Shown: one piece after another, positions 9,141 to 18,082 of the stretch
Numbering within the stretch: position 1 is the stretch's first letter
How the letters are laid out: each line of letters begins with the position of its first letter
DNA from: Janthinobacterium sp. GW456P
GTDB lineage: Bacteria; Pseudomonadota; Gammaproteobacteria; Burkholderiales; Burkholderiaceae_D
Direction: 5' to 3'
NCBI RefSeq assembly: GCF_002127655.1
Contig: NZ_NEHB01000002.1
Location: 105,672-169,671, forward strand
DNA: 64,000 nucleotides
Made by a program: the position numbers and the translations under genes
The notes under the pieces: generated by a model
Database searches by the model: none
Seen by the model: the letters and a program-made list of their open reading frames with translations, nothing else
What the model was told of the DNA's origin: nothing

Positions 9141-10802
9141 CTACAGCTTCTCCAGCGCCGGACCACGCATGCCCACCAGCAAGGCGCGGCCATCGGGCAG
9201 CACGCGGAACTCGCCGTAACGGGCCTTTTCCCAGCGCGCGGCCTCGCCTTCCTTGAAGAACCAGGCATCGCTGACCAGCACCCAGTTGCCATCCTTCGGC
9301 GTCAGCTCGAGCAGGAATTCGCCGGGCGCCAGCGCCTCGCTGGTGTACGGGCGCAGCAGTTCGGCCACGCCGAGCGCATCGCGCCGGGCCACCACGAAGG
9401 GCCGGCCGGGCGCCCGCTCCACGCTGGCCAACGTGGAGAGGACGCCCAGGTTGACGAAATTGAGGCGCATGTAATCGCCCTGCATCAGCGAGCGGGGATC
9501 GACGGGTTCCAGCGCCACGAAGATCGCTTCGCCCTTGGCGATCAGCTGCTCTTTCTGCCAGATGCCGACATTGGCGACCAGCAACACCAGCAGCAAGCCG
9601 CCCAGCACGCCCAGGCGCACGGCGCGATGTTCGGCCGCCATGCCCGCCGGCTTGCTTTCCACCAGGTGCAGCACGGCGCCGCGCGTGGCCAGCCACGACA
9701 GCGCGCACAGCACGGCGCCGGCCACGGCCAGCAGCGCCGCCTTGCTGGCCAGCGGCCAGGCCAGCTGGTAATAAAAACTGCCGATGATCCACGCCGCCGC
9801 CAGCGCGGCCGCGACGGCCACGCGTGTACGCCCGCTCGTCACGCAATACGCGAGGATCAGCAGCACGGGGCCGAGCGCCGGCATGAACCACGCCAGCACG
9901 ATCAGCACCAGCGCCACGCCGATGGCGGGCAGCTGGCGCAGCGCCGGCCAGCGCCAGCCCGTCCAGGCGGCGGCCGCCGTGGCCAGCACGAGCGAGACGC
10001 CGTTCAAGGCTTGCGCATACCAGGCGCCGGCATGGTGCCGGCTCACTTCGCGCGCCACTTCGCCCGCGAAGCCGCCGCCCAGGGCACCGCCCAGCATGAA
10101 AGTCATGCCGGACCAGAAGACCAGCCCCAGCAAGATTGCCAATACCCACCCCGTCGACAGCGATTCCAGGAAGGCGGCGATGCGCGCGCCGCGGCCATCG
10201 TTGAAGGCCTGCTTCTGCAGCCAGTGGGCGCCCAGCCAGCATGCCAGGGCCAGCATCCACGCCAGATACAATTGCGTCGGATCGTTGTCGAAGATCCAGT
10301 CGCGCGTGCTATCGACGATGCCCAGCCCCAGCAAGCCGCAGGCGACCAGCCCCAGCAGCACGCGCAGCCAGTCGCGCGGCAAGGCGGCGGCCACCACCAG
10401 GGTTGCCAGGCACAGCAGCAGCGACGCCGTCTGCGTGGAATAGTCGCGGTACAAGGCGTAGCCGAGCAAACCGCCGCCCACCAGCAGGCAGGGAACGGCC
10501 AGCTGCTCGACAAACAGCGCCACGCCGCGCGTGCGGATCAACAGCACGGACACCGCCAGCACGATGGCGGCCACGACATACGCGCCGGGACCGTGGCGCA
10601 CGACACTTTCCAGGCCCACGCCCAGCGCAATCATCAGGGGGATGGCGGCAAGCCAGGCGCCGAAGGCCGTCATCAGCACCAGCGGCCACGGCCGTACATC
10701 CTGCACGGGGCGGCTGGCGTTGGGCGGCAACAGGCCGGCGCGCGTGGCGTCGTCGATCAGGACGGCGAGCGCATCGTCGCGCTGAGTGTTCATCTTGCTC
10801 AT
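9141..10802 (-). CDS. DUF4401 / GDYXXLXY-domain membrane protein
   Basis: This 553-residue protein has an N-terminal block of about ten transmembrane helices (DUF4401-like, roughly residues 35-370). One more helix follows, and then a periplasmic GDYXXLXY domain with LMQGDYMRLNFVNL near residue 450. The start chosen is the ATG whose A overlaps the TGA of the upstream DUF2157 gene, giving the two proteins coupled translation. In many bacteria DUF2157, DUF4401 and GDYXXLXY proteins are encoded together, and here the last two are fused. No biochemical function is established for them; the layout suggests a membrane complex with a periplasmic domain. Confidence 0.75.
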   Translation of the reverse strand: MSKMNTQRDDALAVLIDDATRAGLLPPNASRPVQDVRPWPLVLMTAFGAWLAAIPLMIALGVGLESVVRHGPGAYVVAAIVLAVSVLLIRTRGVALFVEQLAVPCLLVGGGLLGYALYRDYSTQTASLLLCLATLVVAAALPRDWLRVLLGLVACGLLGLGIVDSTRDWIFDNDPTQLYLAWMLALACWLGAHWLQKQAFNDGRGARIAAFLESLSTGWVLAILLGLVFWSGMTFMLGGALGGGFAGEVAREVSRHHAGAWYAQALNGVSLVLATAAAAWTGWRWPALRQLPAIGVALVLIVLAWFMPALGPVLLILAYCVTSGRTRVAVAAALAAAWIIGSFYYQLAWPLASKAALLAVAGAVLCALSWLATRGAVLHLVESKPAGMAAEHRAVRLGVLGGLLLVLLVANVGIWQKEQLIAKGEAIFVALEPVDPRSLMQGDYMRLNFVNLGVLSTLASVERAPGRPFVVARRDALGVAELLRPYTSEALAPGEFLLELTPKDGNWVLVSDAWFFKEGEAARWEKARYGEFRVLPDGRALLVGMRGPALEKL

Positions 10803-11758
10803 GCCGCCTCCTGGCGCGTGCGCCACAGAATGCCTTGCACGGTCAGCGCCAGCAGCACGGCAGCGACCAGGCCCAGCATGATCAGCGCGCCGACGCCATC
10901 GCCATGGCCGTTGAACAGCACATGCGTCAGCCCTCCCACCAGCAAGGTATTGATACCGAGCGCGACGGCGCTCAGGCCGAACACGTCGAAGTAGCGGCGC
11001 GTGGCCAGCAGGACAGCGGCCACGGCCAGCAAGCCGAGACCGGCCCAGTACGGCGATTCGATCTCATTGCCGAACAGGGCGCTGACAGCCGTGCCCGTGA
11101 TAAGGATTGTGGCCAGCACCAGACCCAGGCGCAAGGCCCATACACCGGCGCCCGTCCAGCGCGCCAGCAGGGGCGAGACAAACGCACAGGCCAGCAGCAC
11201 GGCCAGCCAGCCGCTGACGAAAATGCCCAGATCGGCCGAATCGATGCGCCAGCTGTGGCGCGCATGCGCCTGCATCCACAGGGCGGCGGCCGTGGCCAGC
11301 ACCAGCATCCACGGCGTCCACAGCACGTCGCTGCGCGCGACCAGGCACAGAGGCAAGGCCAGCACGGCCCACAGGGCGAACAGCTGCCATGGATCGGCGC
11401 CCGTCTGGTAGGTCTGGCCGAAATACGCGAACAGGCCGCCGATGGCCAGCAAGGCCATCAGCAGCAGCGGTATGCGCGCCTTGGGCACGGCGAAGGCGCC
11501 CACGGAGGCGGCGGCAAACACGCCTTGCAGCAGGGCAAAGCGGCCCATGCGGCCGAAGTCTTCCCAGTTGGCGGCGACCCAGCAGATCAGGCCCATGCCC
11601 AGCAGCGCGGCGCCCAGCACGGCCACGCCGCGCGGCAGCCAGTAGGCCAGGCGCGCCGGTTCGCGCTGGAAACCGGCCGCTTCCTGCAACTGCCGGGTTT
11701 GTTTGGCATCGAGCGCATGGGCCGAGGCGAGCTGGTACACGGCGAGGCGTAAATCCAT
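10799..11758 (-). CDS. DUF2157 domain membrane protein
   Basis: The 319-residue protein begins with a helical cytosolic segment (MDLRLAVYQLASAHALDAKQ). It continues with the DUF2157 signature, a helix ending GLICWVAANWEDFGRMGRFALL, and about eight to nine further membrane helices. It is the first gene of a two-gene operon with the DUF4401/GDYXXLXY protein, overlapping it by 4 bp. Function is unknown. Confidence 0.8.
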   Translation of the reverse strand: MDLRLAVYQLASAHALDAKQTRQLQEAAGFQREPARLAYWLPRGVAVLGAALLGMGLICWVAANWEDFGRMGRFALLQGVFAAASVGAFAVPKARIPLLLMALLAIGGLFAYFGQTYQTGADPWQLFALWAVLALPLCLVARSDVLWTPWMLVLATAAALWMQAHARHSWRIDSADLGIFVSGWLAVLLACAFVSPLLARWTGAGVWALRLGLVLATILITGTAVSALFGNEIESPYWAGLGLLAVAAVLLATRRYFDVFGLSAVALGINTLLVGGLTHVLFNGHGDGVGALIMLGLVAAVLLALTVQGILWRTRQEAA

Positions 11759-11797
11759 CGTCTGCTTTCTATTGATTTTTAGTATGGGAAGAAAGTG

Positions 11798-12088
11798 TCA
11801 GCGCTCGACGCTGACGCCGCGCCAGAAGGCGACGTGGCCGGCAATTTGCTTGGCGGCATCCTTGGGCTGGGGGTAATACCAGGCCGCGTTGGCATTGACC
11901 TGGCCATCGACGACGACGTCGTAATAGCTGGCCGTGCCCTTCCACGGGCAGACGCTCGTGTGGCTGCTGGGACGCAAATACTCCTGCGTCACCGCCGACA
12001 ATGGAAAATATATATTGTTTTCAACGACTTGCACCTGCGCATCGGTCGCTTGCGCGATGACGGCGCCATTCCAGCTGGCTATTGGCAT
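11798..12088 (-). CDS. DUF427 domain protein
   Basis: This is a 96-residue single-domain protein with the DUF427 pattern: W-NG near the N-terminus, VVENNIYFP, TSVCPWKGTASYYDV and a C-terminal WYYPQPKDAAKQI. The start is clear: AAGGAGG sits nine bases before the ATG giving MPIASWNG, and the longer upstream frame has no such site. Members are small beta-rich cytosolic proteins of unknown function, often annotated as nucleotidyltransferase-like without proof. It stands as a single gene. Confidence 0.85.
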   Translation of the reverse strand: MPIASWNGAVIAQATDAQVQVVENNIYFPLSAVTQEYLRPSSHTSVCPWKGTASYYDVVVDGQVNANAAWYYPQPKDAAKQIAGHVAFWRGVSVER

Positions 12089-12158
12089 TTGACTATCCTC
12101 CTTCTGTGCCGAGTGTAGCCGAAAATTCCCGCCGTGGCGCGCGCCATTGGCGCCCCGT

Positions 12159-12824
12159 TCAGGCGCCGGCGATGATCTGGCGCAAGGCTTGCTCAAACAC
12201 TTCGGGAGGCTGGCCGCCGGAAATCAGATGGCGCTCGTTGATGATGACGGCGGGCACGGAATTGATGCCGTTCTGCTGGTAGAAGCGCTCCTGCGCACGC
12301 ACCTCGTCCGCATAGGCGCCGGACGCCAGCACGTCGGCCGCTTTCACGGTGTCCAGGCCCACGTCGCCCGCGACTTTCAGCAGCACGGCGTGCGACGACG
12401 GATCCTGGCCTTGGGTGAAGTAAGCATCGAACAGGGCCATCTTGAGTGCCTTTTGGCGTCCTTCCAGTTCGGCCCAGTGCAGCAGACGGTGGGCATCAAA
12501 CGTGTTGTAGATGCGCCCGCGCTTGTCCATGGCAAAGGTAAAGCCCAGTTGCTCGCCGCGCGCGCGGATCGCTTCGCGCGACTGCGCCATCTGTTCCGGG
12601 GAGGAGCCGTATTTGCGGGCGATATGTTCGCCGATATCCTCGCCCTCGGGCGGCATATTGGCGTTCAGTTCGAAAGGCTGGAAGTGGATCTCGGCCCGGA
12701 CGGTGTCTTGCAGCTTGTCCAGCGCCTGTTCCAGCGATTTCAGGCCCACCACGCACCAGGGGCAGGAAACGTCGGAAACGAAGTCGATACGGATGGGAGT
12801 GGGTATGGCGGGAGTAGAACTCAT
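12159..12824 (-). CDS. FrnE-like DsbA-family oxidoreductase
   Basis: This 221-residue thioredoxin-fold protein has a CPWC active site at about residue 20 (FVSDVSCPWCVVG) and the C-terminal GINSVPAVIINERHLISGGQPPE, where the cis-proline loop (VPAV) lies. There is no signal peptide, so it should act in the cytoplasm like FrnE/YwbO proteins, which are linked to disulfide handling under oxidative stress. The family is sometimes annotated as 2-hydroxychromene-2-carboxylate isomerase-like, but the CxxC pair argues for redox chemistry. Confidence 0.87.
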   Translation of the reverse strand: MSSTPAIPTPIRIDFVSDVSCPWCVVGLKSLEQALDKLQDTVRAEIHFQPFELNANMPPEGEDIGEHIARKYGSSPEQMAQSREAIRARGEQLGFTFAMDKRGRIYNTFDAHRLLHWAELEGRQKALKMALFDAYFTQGQDPSSHAVLLKVAGDVGLDTVKAADVLASGAYADEVRAQERFYQQNGINSVPAVIINERHLISGGQPPEVFEQALRQIIAGA

Positions 12825-12914
12825 GGTGGGCAGCCTTTGCGCGAGTCGGTGGCGGCCGCACCGCGCGGCGCCGCAAGCACAGCATATGCGTGCGGGCCGC
12901 GGGAAATCAAGCGC

Positions 12915-13559
12915 TTACTTTTTCTTCACGGCGGCCTTGGCCGCGTCCTTCTTGCCGCCGATCTTGCTTTCTTTACCAGAGAGCAAGTTCGCGATGTTCT
13001 GGCTGTGGCGGTAGGCCAGCAGCACGCTCATGACGATGACCGCCAGCAAGATGGGATCGACACCGAACAGCAAGCCATAGTAGAACGGCGCGAACAGGGC
13101 CGCCACCAAGGCCGCCAGCGAGGAATAACGCAAGGCATAGGCGATGATCAGCCAGGTAGCGAGAGTCGCCAGGCCCAGCCAGGGATTAATGCCCAGCAGC
13201 ACACCGAGGGCCGTGGCCACGCCCTTGCCGCCGACGAAACGGAAGAACACGGGCCACAAATGGCCGAGGAAGACGGCGATGGCCACCAGCGCGACGGCCG
13301 TGTCGCCCACGCCCAGCGCGCTGGCAAAATGGTCGGCCAGGAACACGGCCAGCCAGCCCTTGGCGCCGTCGCCCAGCAAGGTCATGACGGCGGCGCCCTT
13401 GTTACCGCTGCGCAGCACATTGGTGGCGCCCGGATTTTTCGAGCCATAGGTGCGCGGATCGGCAATGCCGTAGACTTTGCTCATCACCACGGCAAACGAT
13501 ATCGAGCCGAGCAAGTAAGCGGCCACTGTCATTGCCACGGTTGTGATTACTGGATTCAT
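12915..13559 (-). CDS. plsY: Acyl-phosphate:glycerol-3-phosphate acyltransferase PlsY
   Basis: This 214-residue inner-membrane enzyme has the three PlsY motifs in order: [11 protein letters not shown] (motif 1), [13 protein letters not shown] (motif 2) and [11 protein letters not shown] (motif 3). It transfers the acyl group from acyl-phosphate to glycerol-3-phosphate, the first step of phospholipid synthesis. The C-terminus ends in a lysine/alanine-rich tail ([16 protein letters not shown]), slightly longer than in enterobacterial PlsY. It is next to ybaK on the same strand with about 100 bp between. Confidence 0.95.
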   Translation of the reverse strand: MNPVITTVAMTVAAYLLGSISFAVVMSKVYGIADPRTYGSKNPGATNVLRSGNKGAAVMTLLGDGAKGWLAVFLADHFASALGVGDTAVALVAIAVFLGHLWPVFFRFVGGKGVATALGVLLGINPWLGLATLATWLIIAYALRYSSLAALVAALFAPFYYGLLFGVDPILLAVIVMSVLLAYRHSQNIANLLSGKESKIGGKKDAAKAAVKKK

Positions 13560-13656
13560 TTCTTCCCTTTATTGTGTTTATTACACCAGCGTCGAGGCTG
13601 GCGCAGCAGAATATACACCAGCGTCCAGTCCAGGGACAGGGCGGCGTCTGGTTTTC

Positions 13657-14148
13657 TTAATCTTGCAGCGCGCACTGCACTGGCTTGGCCTTGAGCAAGT
13701 CGAGCAATACCTGCGGCGCCAGCGAGATGAGGAAACCGCGCCGCCCGCCATTGATGTAAATGCGCGGCAAGTCCAGGATCGATTGCTCCACGTACACGGG
13801 CATGGTCTTTTTCGTGCCGAAGGGCGAGGTGCCGCCGATCATGTAGCCGGAATGGCGCTGCGCCACCTCGGGCTTGCACGGCTCGACGGACTTGCAGCCG
13901 ATGCCGCGCGCCAGGTTCTTGGTCGACACCTTGCAATCGCCATGCATGAGCACGATCAGCGGCTTGGCCGCCTCGTCCTGCATCACCAGGGTCTTGATCA
14001 CCGCATGTTCCGGCACGCCCAGCTCGCGCGCCGAGACGCTGGTGCCGCCGTGCTCTTCATACGGATACGGGTGTTCTTCGAAGGAAACTCGATGCTTGCG
14101 CAGCAGCTGCGTCGCCTGGGTTTCGGAAATATGCTCTTTTTTAGCCAT
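13657..14148 (-). CDS. ybaK: Cys-tRNA(Pro)/Cys-tRNA(Cys) deacylase YbaK
   Basis: This 163-residue YbaK/ProX-family editing domain has the usual features: an early T-Q-A-T/L-R-K-H-V segment, KTLVMQDEAAKPLIVLMHGD and the GGTSPFGTKK loop with its conserved lysines. It hydrolyses Cys-tRNA(Pro) formed when prolyl-tRNA synthetase mischarges cysteine. The length is normal. It is divergent from the EEP-family gene, with only 37 bp between the start codons, so the two share a promoter region. Confidence 0.92.
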   Translation of the reverse strand: MAKKEHISETQATQLLRKHRVSFEEHPYPYEEHGGTSVSARELGVPEHAVIKTLVMQDEAAKPLIVLMHGDCKVSTKNLARGIGCKSVEPCKPEVAQRHSGYMIGGTSPFGTKKTMPVYVEQSILDLPRIYINGGRRGFLISLAPQVLLDLLKAKPVQCALQD

Positions 14149-14185
14149 GCGTGATACGCTGATCGTTCAGTGAGGAGTGCTAATT

Positions 14186-15163
14186 ATGCAGGAAGAAATC
14201 CGCTTTGCCACATTCAATGTCTGCAACCTGGCTCCCGCCGGGGCGAAATTGTATGACAACCTGGAACCGTTGAGCCCGGCGCAATACGAGGCCAAGGCGG
14301 AGTGGACGGCGCGGCAGATCGACCTGCTCGACGCCGACGTGATCGGTTTCCAGGAAATTTTCTCGCAAGCGGCCCTGCGCGACGTCCTGTCGCGCACGCG
14401 CCACTACCGCGCAGCCACCTTGGCCGGCTACGATGCGATCGATGGCGCCGGACGCATGCTGCCCACGGTGGCGCTCGTGTCGCGTTTGCCGCTGGTGGGC
14501 GCCGGTGTGGCCTGGGCGGATTTTCCCGCCGGCATGAGCGTGTCCGCCGACAGGCAGCCCGCCGACGACAACGCCTGCCGCTTCGCCCGCGCGCCTCTGC
14601 ATGTCCAGGTCATCTTGCCGGGAGGACAACTCACCGATGTGGTCGTCGTGCACTTGAAATCGCGCCGGCCCGACTACCGCCATGGCGACGGCAACGATGC
14701 GGCCGCCTATGCGCTGGCCAACCTGCGCTCGCTGCAGCGGCGCGGCGCGGAAGCCGTGGCCCTGCGCGTGCTGGCAAGCGAGCTGGGCTACACCGGCCGT
14801 CCCCGCATCGTGCTGGGCGACTTCAACGACATCGCCAATGCCGTCACCACTTCCATCGTCATGGGCGCGGGCGCGCCGTGCGAACCCGGCATGGAAATGC
14901 GCGCGCGCCTGTACGACGCCAACGCCATCCAGCTGCGCCAAGATGCCCTGCGCCACGTGGGCTACACGAATATCCACGACAGCGCCTATATGACGATCGA
15001 CCATATCCTCGTGTCCGAGCATTTCCATCCCGCCTCGCCGCGCGCCATCGGCGTGCTGCAGGAAGTGACGTATCTCAACGACCATTTGCTGCTGGGCTTG
15101 CCGCATGCCTCCGACCATGGCCAAGTGCTGGCGCGCATCAAGCTGCGGGGAAACATTCACTAA
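14186..15163 (+). CDS. Endonuclease/exonuclease/phosphatase (EEP) family protein
   Basis: This 325-residue protein has the EEP motifs in order: FNVCNLAP, GFQEIF (metal-binding Glu), VLGDFNDI (catalytic Asp/Asn), TIDHILVSEHF and the terminal SDHGQVLARI. The ATG giving MQEEIRFATFN is preceded by GAGGAG at a good distance; a GTG three codons earlier lies inside that site and is unlikely. There is no signal peptide, so it probably acts in the cytoplasm as an Mg2+-dependent phosphodiesterase or nuclease. The substrate is not predictable. Its 3' end overlaps the convergent GGDEF/EAL gene by 4 bp. Confidence 0.87.
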   Translation: MQEEIRFATFNVCNLAPAGAKLYDNLEPLSPAQYEAKAEWTARQIDLLDADVIGFQEIFSQAALRDVLSRTRHYRAATLAGYDAIDGAGRMLPTVALVSRLPLVGAGVAWADFPAGMSVSADRQPADDNACRFARAPLHVQVILPGGQLTDVVVVHLKSRRPDYRHGDGNDAAAYALANLRSLQRRGAEAVALRVLASELGYTGRPRIVLGDFNDIANAVTTSIVMGAGAPCEPGMEMRARLYDANAIQLRQDALRHVGYTNIHDSAYMTIDHILVSEHFHPASPRAIGVLQEVTYLNDHLLLGLPHASDHGQVLARIKLRGNIH

Positions 15164-17691
15164 TTCAATAACTTCGCCAGCGCACTGCCCGCGACTTGCG
15201 CGCTGGCAAAGCGCCCCTGGTATTGCTGGCAGCCCTGCCCCCGCAGATACGCCAGCTGCTGCGCCGTTTCCACGCCTTCGGCGATCACCGTCAATTGCAG
15301 CTCGCGCGCCATGGCGATGATGGTGGCGGCGACCGCCGTGTCGGACTCGGTTGCCGCGCCGTCCGCCGCGGCAGGCAGGAACGAAGGATCGATCTTGAGT
15401 TTGTCCACCGGGTAATGGCGCAGATTGGCCAGGCGCGAATAGCCGGTGCCGAAATCGTCGATGGCCAGCCTGGCGCCCAGCGCGCGCAGCTGTGCCAGCA
15501 CGCCGGCCAGGCGCGCGCCGCCCTTCATCAGCAAGGACTCCGTCACTTCCAGTTCCAGGCAGGCGGGGGGCAAGCCCGACACGGCCAGTGCCTCTTGCAC
15601 GCTGAGCAATAAGTCATTGTGCAGGCATTGCGCCGGCGACAGATTCACGGCCACGCGCCAGGCCTGGCCCGCATCGTGCCAGGCGCGCGCGCGCAGGCAG
15701 GCGTGGCGCAGCACCCAGTTACCGATCGACACCATCAAGCCGCACTCCTCGGCCACGGCAATGAAGCGCTCGGGCGGCAGCACGCCCAGTTGCGGGTGGC
15801 GCCAGCGCAACAGCGCCTCGGCGCCGAGGATTTGCCCGCTGGCGACATCGAGCGCGGGCTGGAATTCGAGCACGAACTCGTCGCGGCCCAGCGCTTCGCG
15901 CAAGCCTTGCTCCAGGCTGGCCCGCTCGACGATTTGCGCATTCATCTCGGCATTGAAAAACTGGAAATTGTTACGCCCGCTTTCTTTCGCGTGGTACATG
16001 GCGATGTCGGCGTTATGCACGAGGCTATCGATGCTGTCGCCGTCGCTGGGAAAGACGGCCACGCCGATCGAGGTGGACACATGCAATTCGTATTCGCCCA
16101 GTTGATAGGGCTGCGTGACGGCATGCAACAGGCTGGCCGCCACGTGGGCCACCTGGTCGATGCCGCCCACCTCGGCCAGGATGATGACGAACTCGTCGCC
16201 GCCATGCCGGCTGACCGTGTCGACGCCGCGCACGCAGCGCACCAGGCGCCGCGCCACTTCCTTGAGCAGCAGGTCGCCCACGTGGTGGCCCATGCTGTCG
16301 TTGATGTGCTTGAAATGGTCGAGGTCCAGGTACAAAATGGCCAGCATGCTCAGCTTGCGCCGCGCGGCCGCCAGGGCCAGCGACAGCCGGTCCAGCAGCA
16401 GCACGCGGTTCGGCAAGTCGGTGAGAAAATCATGCTCGGCCAGGTGGCGCGTGTGCTCCTCGTTTTTCTTGCGCTCGCTGATATCGCTGAGGATGGCCAG
16501 GTAATTGCTCAATTGCCCCTGCGGGTCGCGGATGGCCGTCAGCGACAGCCAGGCCGGATAGCGCCCGCCCGCCTTGCGCTGGCCGACGATATCGCCTTGC
16601 CAGTAACCGTTGGCATCGACTTCGTCCCACACGTGGTCGAAAAACGCGGGCACGTCCGGCTCGACGCCGTGCGGGACGAAGGGTTTGCCCAGCATCTCGT
16701 CCGGGCTGTAGCCGCTGATCTCGCTGTACGCGGGATTCATGCTGACGACGTGCTGCTGCGGGTCCATCACGACGATGGCCTCGCGCGCATGCTCGACCAC
16801 CTGCGCCGACAGGTACAGGGCCCGCTCGGCCAATTTGCGCGAGGAAATATCGCGGATCACGGCGTAAAACAGATAGCTATGGTCGAGCGTGACGGACGTG
16901 AGCAGCACTTCGCCCCAGAACAGCTGGCCCGTGCACGTCTGGTAACGCCAGTCGTAGCGGCAATTGCCGTCGGCGTGGGCCTGCGCCGCCAGCTGCGTGC
17001 CGCGCAACGAGGACAATGCGCCATCGGGCTGGCGCAAGGGCGAAAAGTCGCTGAGGCGGCGCCCCAGCAGGCGTGTCCGGTCTTCACATTGAAACAGGGC
17101 AATGGCAGCCGGGTTGGCGTCGGCGATATGCTCGTCGCGCAGCAGCAGAATGGCATCGGCGGACTTGTCGTACAGCTGGCGGAAATTATCCCCCATCAGC
17201 AACAAGGCGCACCGCGCGGCGCCATCCTGGCCGCTGGCCGTGATGTCGAGATCGATGCACACCACTTGCCGCACTCTTCCGGACTGGACGACAGGAAACA
17301 CGGTGGAACAGATGCAGCGCGGCGCGGCGCCGGCGCCGCCCAGCTTCCACAGGCGCAAGCCGCGCGCCTTGCCGCTCTCCCACACGGCCGCCAGTTCGCC
17401 GGCGACTTCCTCGGTCACGGCGCCGGCCGGCAGCGCCGCGGCCACCGTGGCCCACGGCTGGCCCAGCGCCAGCTCGGCCGCCATGCCGTACAGACGCGCG
17501 GCACCCGCGCTCCAGTAGCGCACGATGCCATCGCGGTCGATGCCGCGTACGGCCAGGCCGGGCGCCTGTTCGACGGCGGCCACGATGATGGACAGCAAAT
17601 CGAGCGCCTTGCCGGCCGGCCCCGCCTGTGGTGCGGCCGCGGCCAGCAAACGGCCCGGCGACGGGGAGGCTCCGGCAATCCGATCAGACAT
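15160..17691 (-). CDS. PAS-PAS-PAS-GGDEF-EAL cyclic-di-GMP protein
   Basis: The 843-residue cytosolic protein has three PAS-like domains (roughly residues 30-150, 165-290 and 295-415), a GGDEF domain with an intact SRHGGDEFVII active site, and an EAL domain with GAEALLRWRHP, DDFGTGYSRL and an IAEGVET segment. Both catalytic signatures look intact, so diguanylate cyclase and phosphodiesterase activities are both possible. The PAS domains presumably sense redox, light or a ligand; no cofactor residues can be assigned by eye. No membrane helix is seen. I chose the ATG giving MSDRIAGAS because GGGGGA precedes it; the frame extends 68 codons upstream without a convincing start. Confidence 0.9.
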   Translation of the reverse strand: MSDRIAGASPSPGRLLAAAAPQAGPAGKALDLLSIIVAAVEQAPGLAVRGIDRDGIVRYWSAGAARLYGMAAELALGQPWATVAAALPAGAVTEEVAGELAAVWESGKARGLRLWKLGGAGAAPRCICSTVFPVVQSGRVRQVVCIDLDITASGQDGAARCALLLMGDNFRQLYDKSADAILLLRDEHIADANPAAIALFQCEDRTRLLGRRLSDFSPLRQPDGALSSLRGTQLAAQAHADGNCRYDWRYQTCTGQLFWGEVLLTSVTLDHSYLFYAVIRDISSRKLAERALYLSAQVVEHAREAIVVMDPQQHVVSMNPAYSEISGYSPDEMLGKPFVPHGVEPDVPAFFDHVWDEVDANGYWQGDIVGQRKAGGRYPAWLSLTAIRDPQGQLSNYLAILSDISERKKNEEHTRHLAEHDFLTDLPNRVLLLDRLSLALAAARRKLSMLAILYLDLDHFKHINDSMGHHVGDLLLKEVARRLVRCVRGVDTVSRHGGDEFVIILAEVGGIDQVAHVAASLLHAVTQPYQLGEYELHVSTSIGVAVFPSDGDSIDSLVHNADIAMYHAKESGRNNFQFFNAEMNAQIVERASLEQGLREALGRDEFVLEFQPALDVASGQILGAEALLRWRHPQLGVLPPERFIAVAEECGLMVSIGNWVLRHACLRARAWHDAGQAWRVAVNLSPAQCLHNDLLLSVQEALAVSGLPPACLELEVTESLLMKGGARLAGVLAQLRALGARLAIDDFGTGYSRLANLRHYPVDKLKIDPSFLPAAADGAATESDTAVAATIIAMARELQLTVIAEGVETAQQLAYLRGQGCQQYQGRFASAQVAGSALAKLLN

Positions 17692-18082
17692 CAGGTCCCC
17701 CGTGGCGCGGCCGCGCGGCAACCGGCAGGCGTATGGCCTGTCCGGTGGCGCAACCATCCCAACCATTCTTGCGCGCCGGCGAATCGGCTTCTTGAGAAGG
17801 CGCAAGCATCGTGACGTGGACGGCGCGCATGCTGGCGGTGGTCTTTGGTCGCCGTTTTTTGCATTCCAGCCCCGATTTTGTGCAATCTGTCGCACGGCGA
17901 TGGCGGCCGGACTTGAATCTTCCTAAAGTGGCAACATGCGCATCGCCGTGAACGGCCGCAGCGGCAGGCGTGTTGTCTGCGGCCGCCACGGTGATGCGCT
18001 ACCCGAATTCCCCCGGCCTGCCGCAGGCCGGCCGCACCGAGACCTGGCGCCAAACCCCTGCGCCGCTCCTGAAAAAAAACCT

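Noticed and set aside
7794..10994. Very long plus-strand open frame opposite the hydrolase and DUF4401 genes
   Set aside because: The product is rich in Gln, His, Arg and Gly with no domain, and it is fully antisense to two genes with clear family motifs. Such frames are common in high-GC DNA.
15619..17814. Plus-strand long open frame opposite the GGDEF/EAL gene
   Set aside because: It has no recognisable domain, and the minus strand encodes intact GGDEF and EAL motifs over the same bases.
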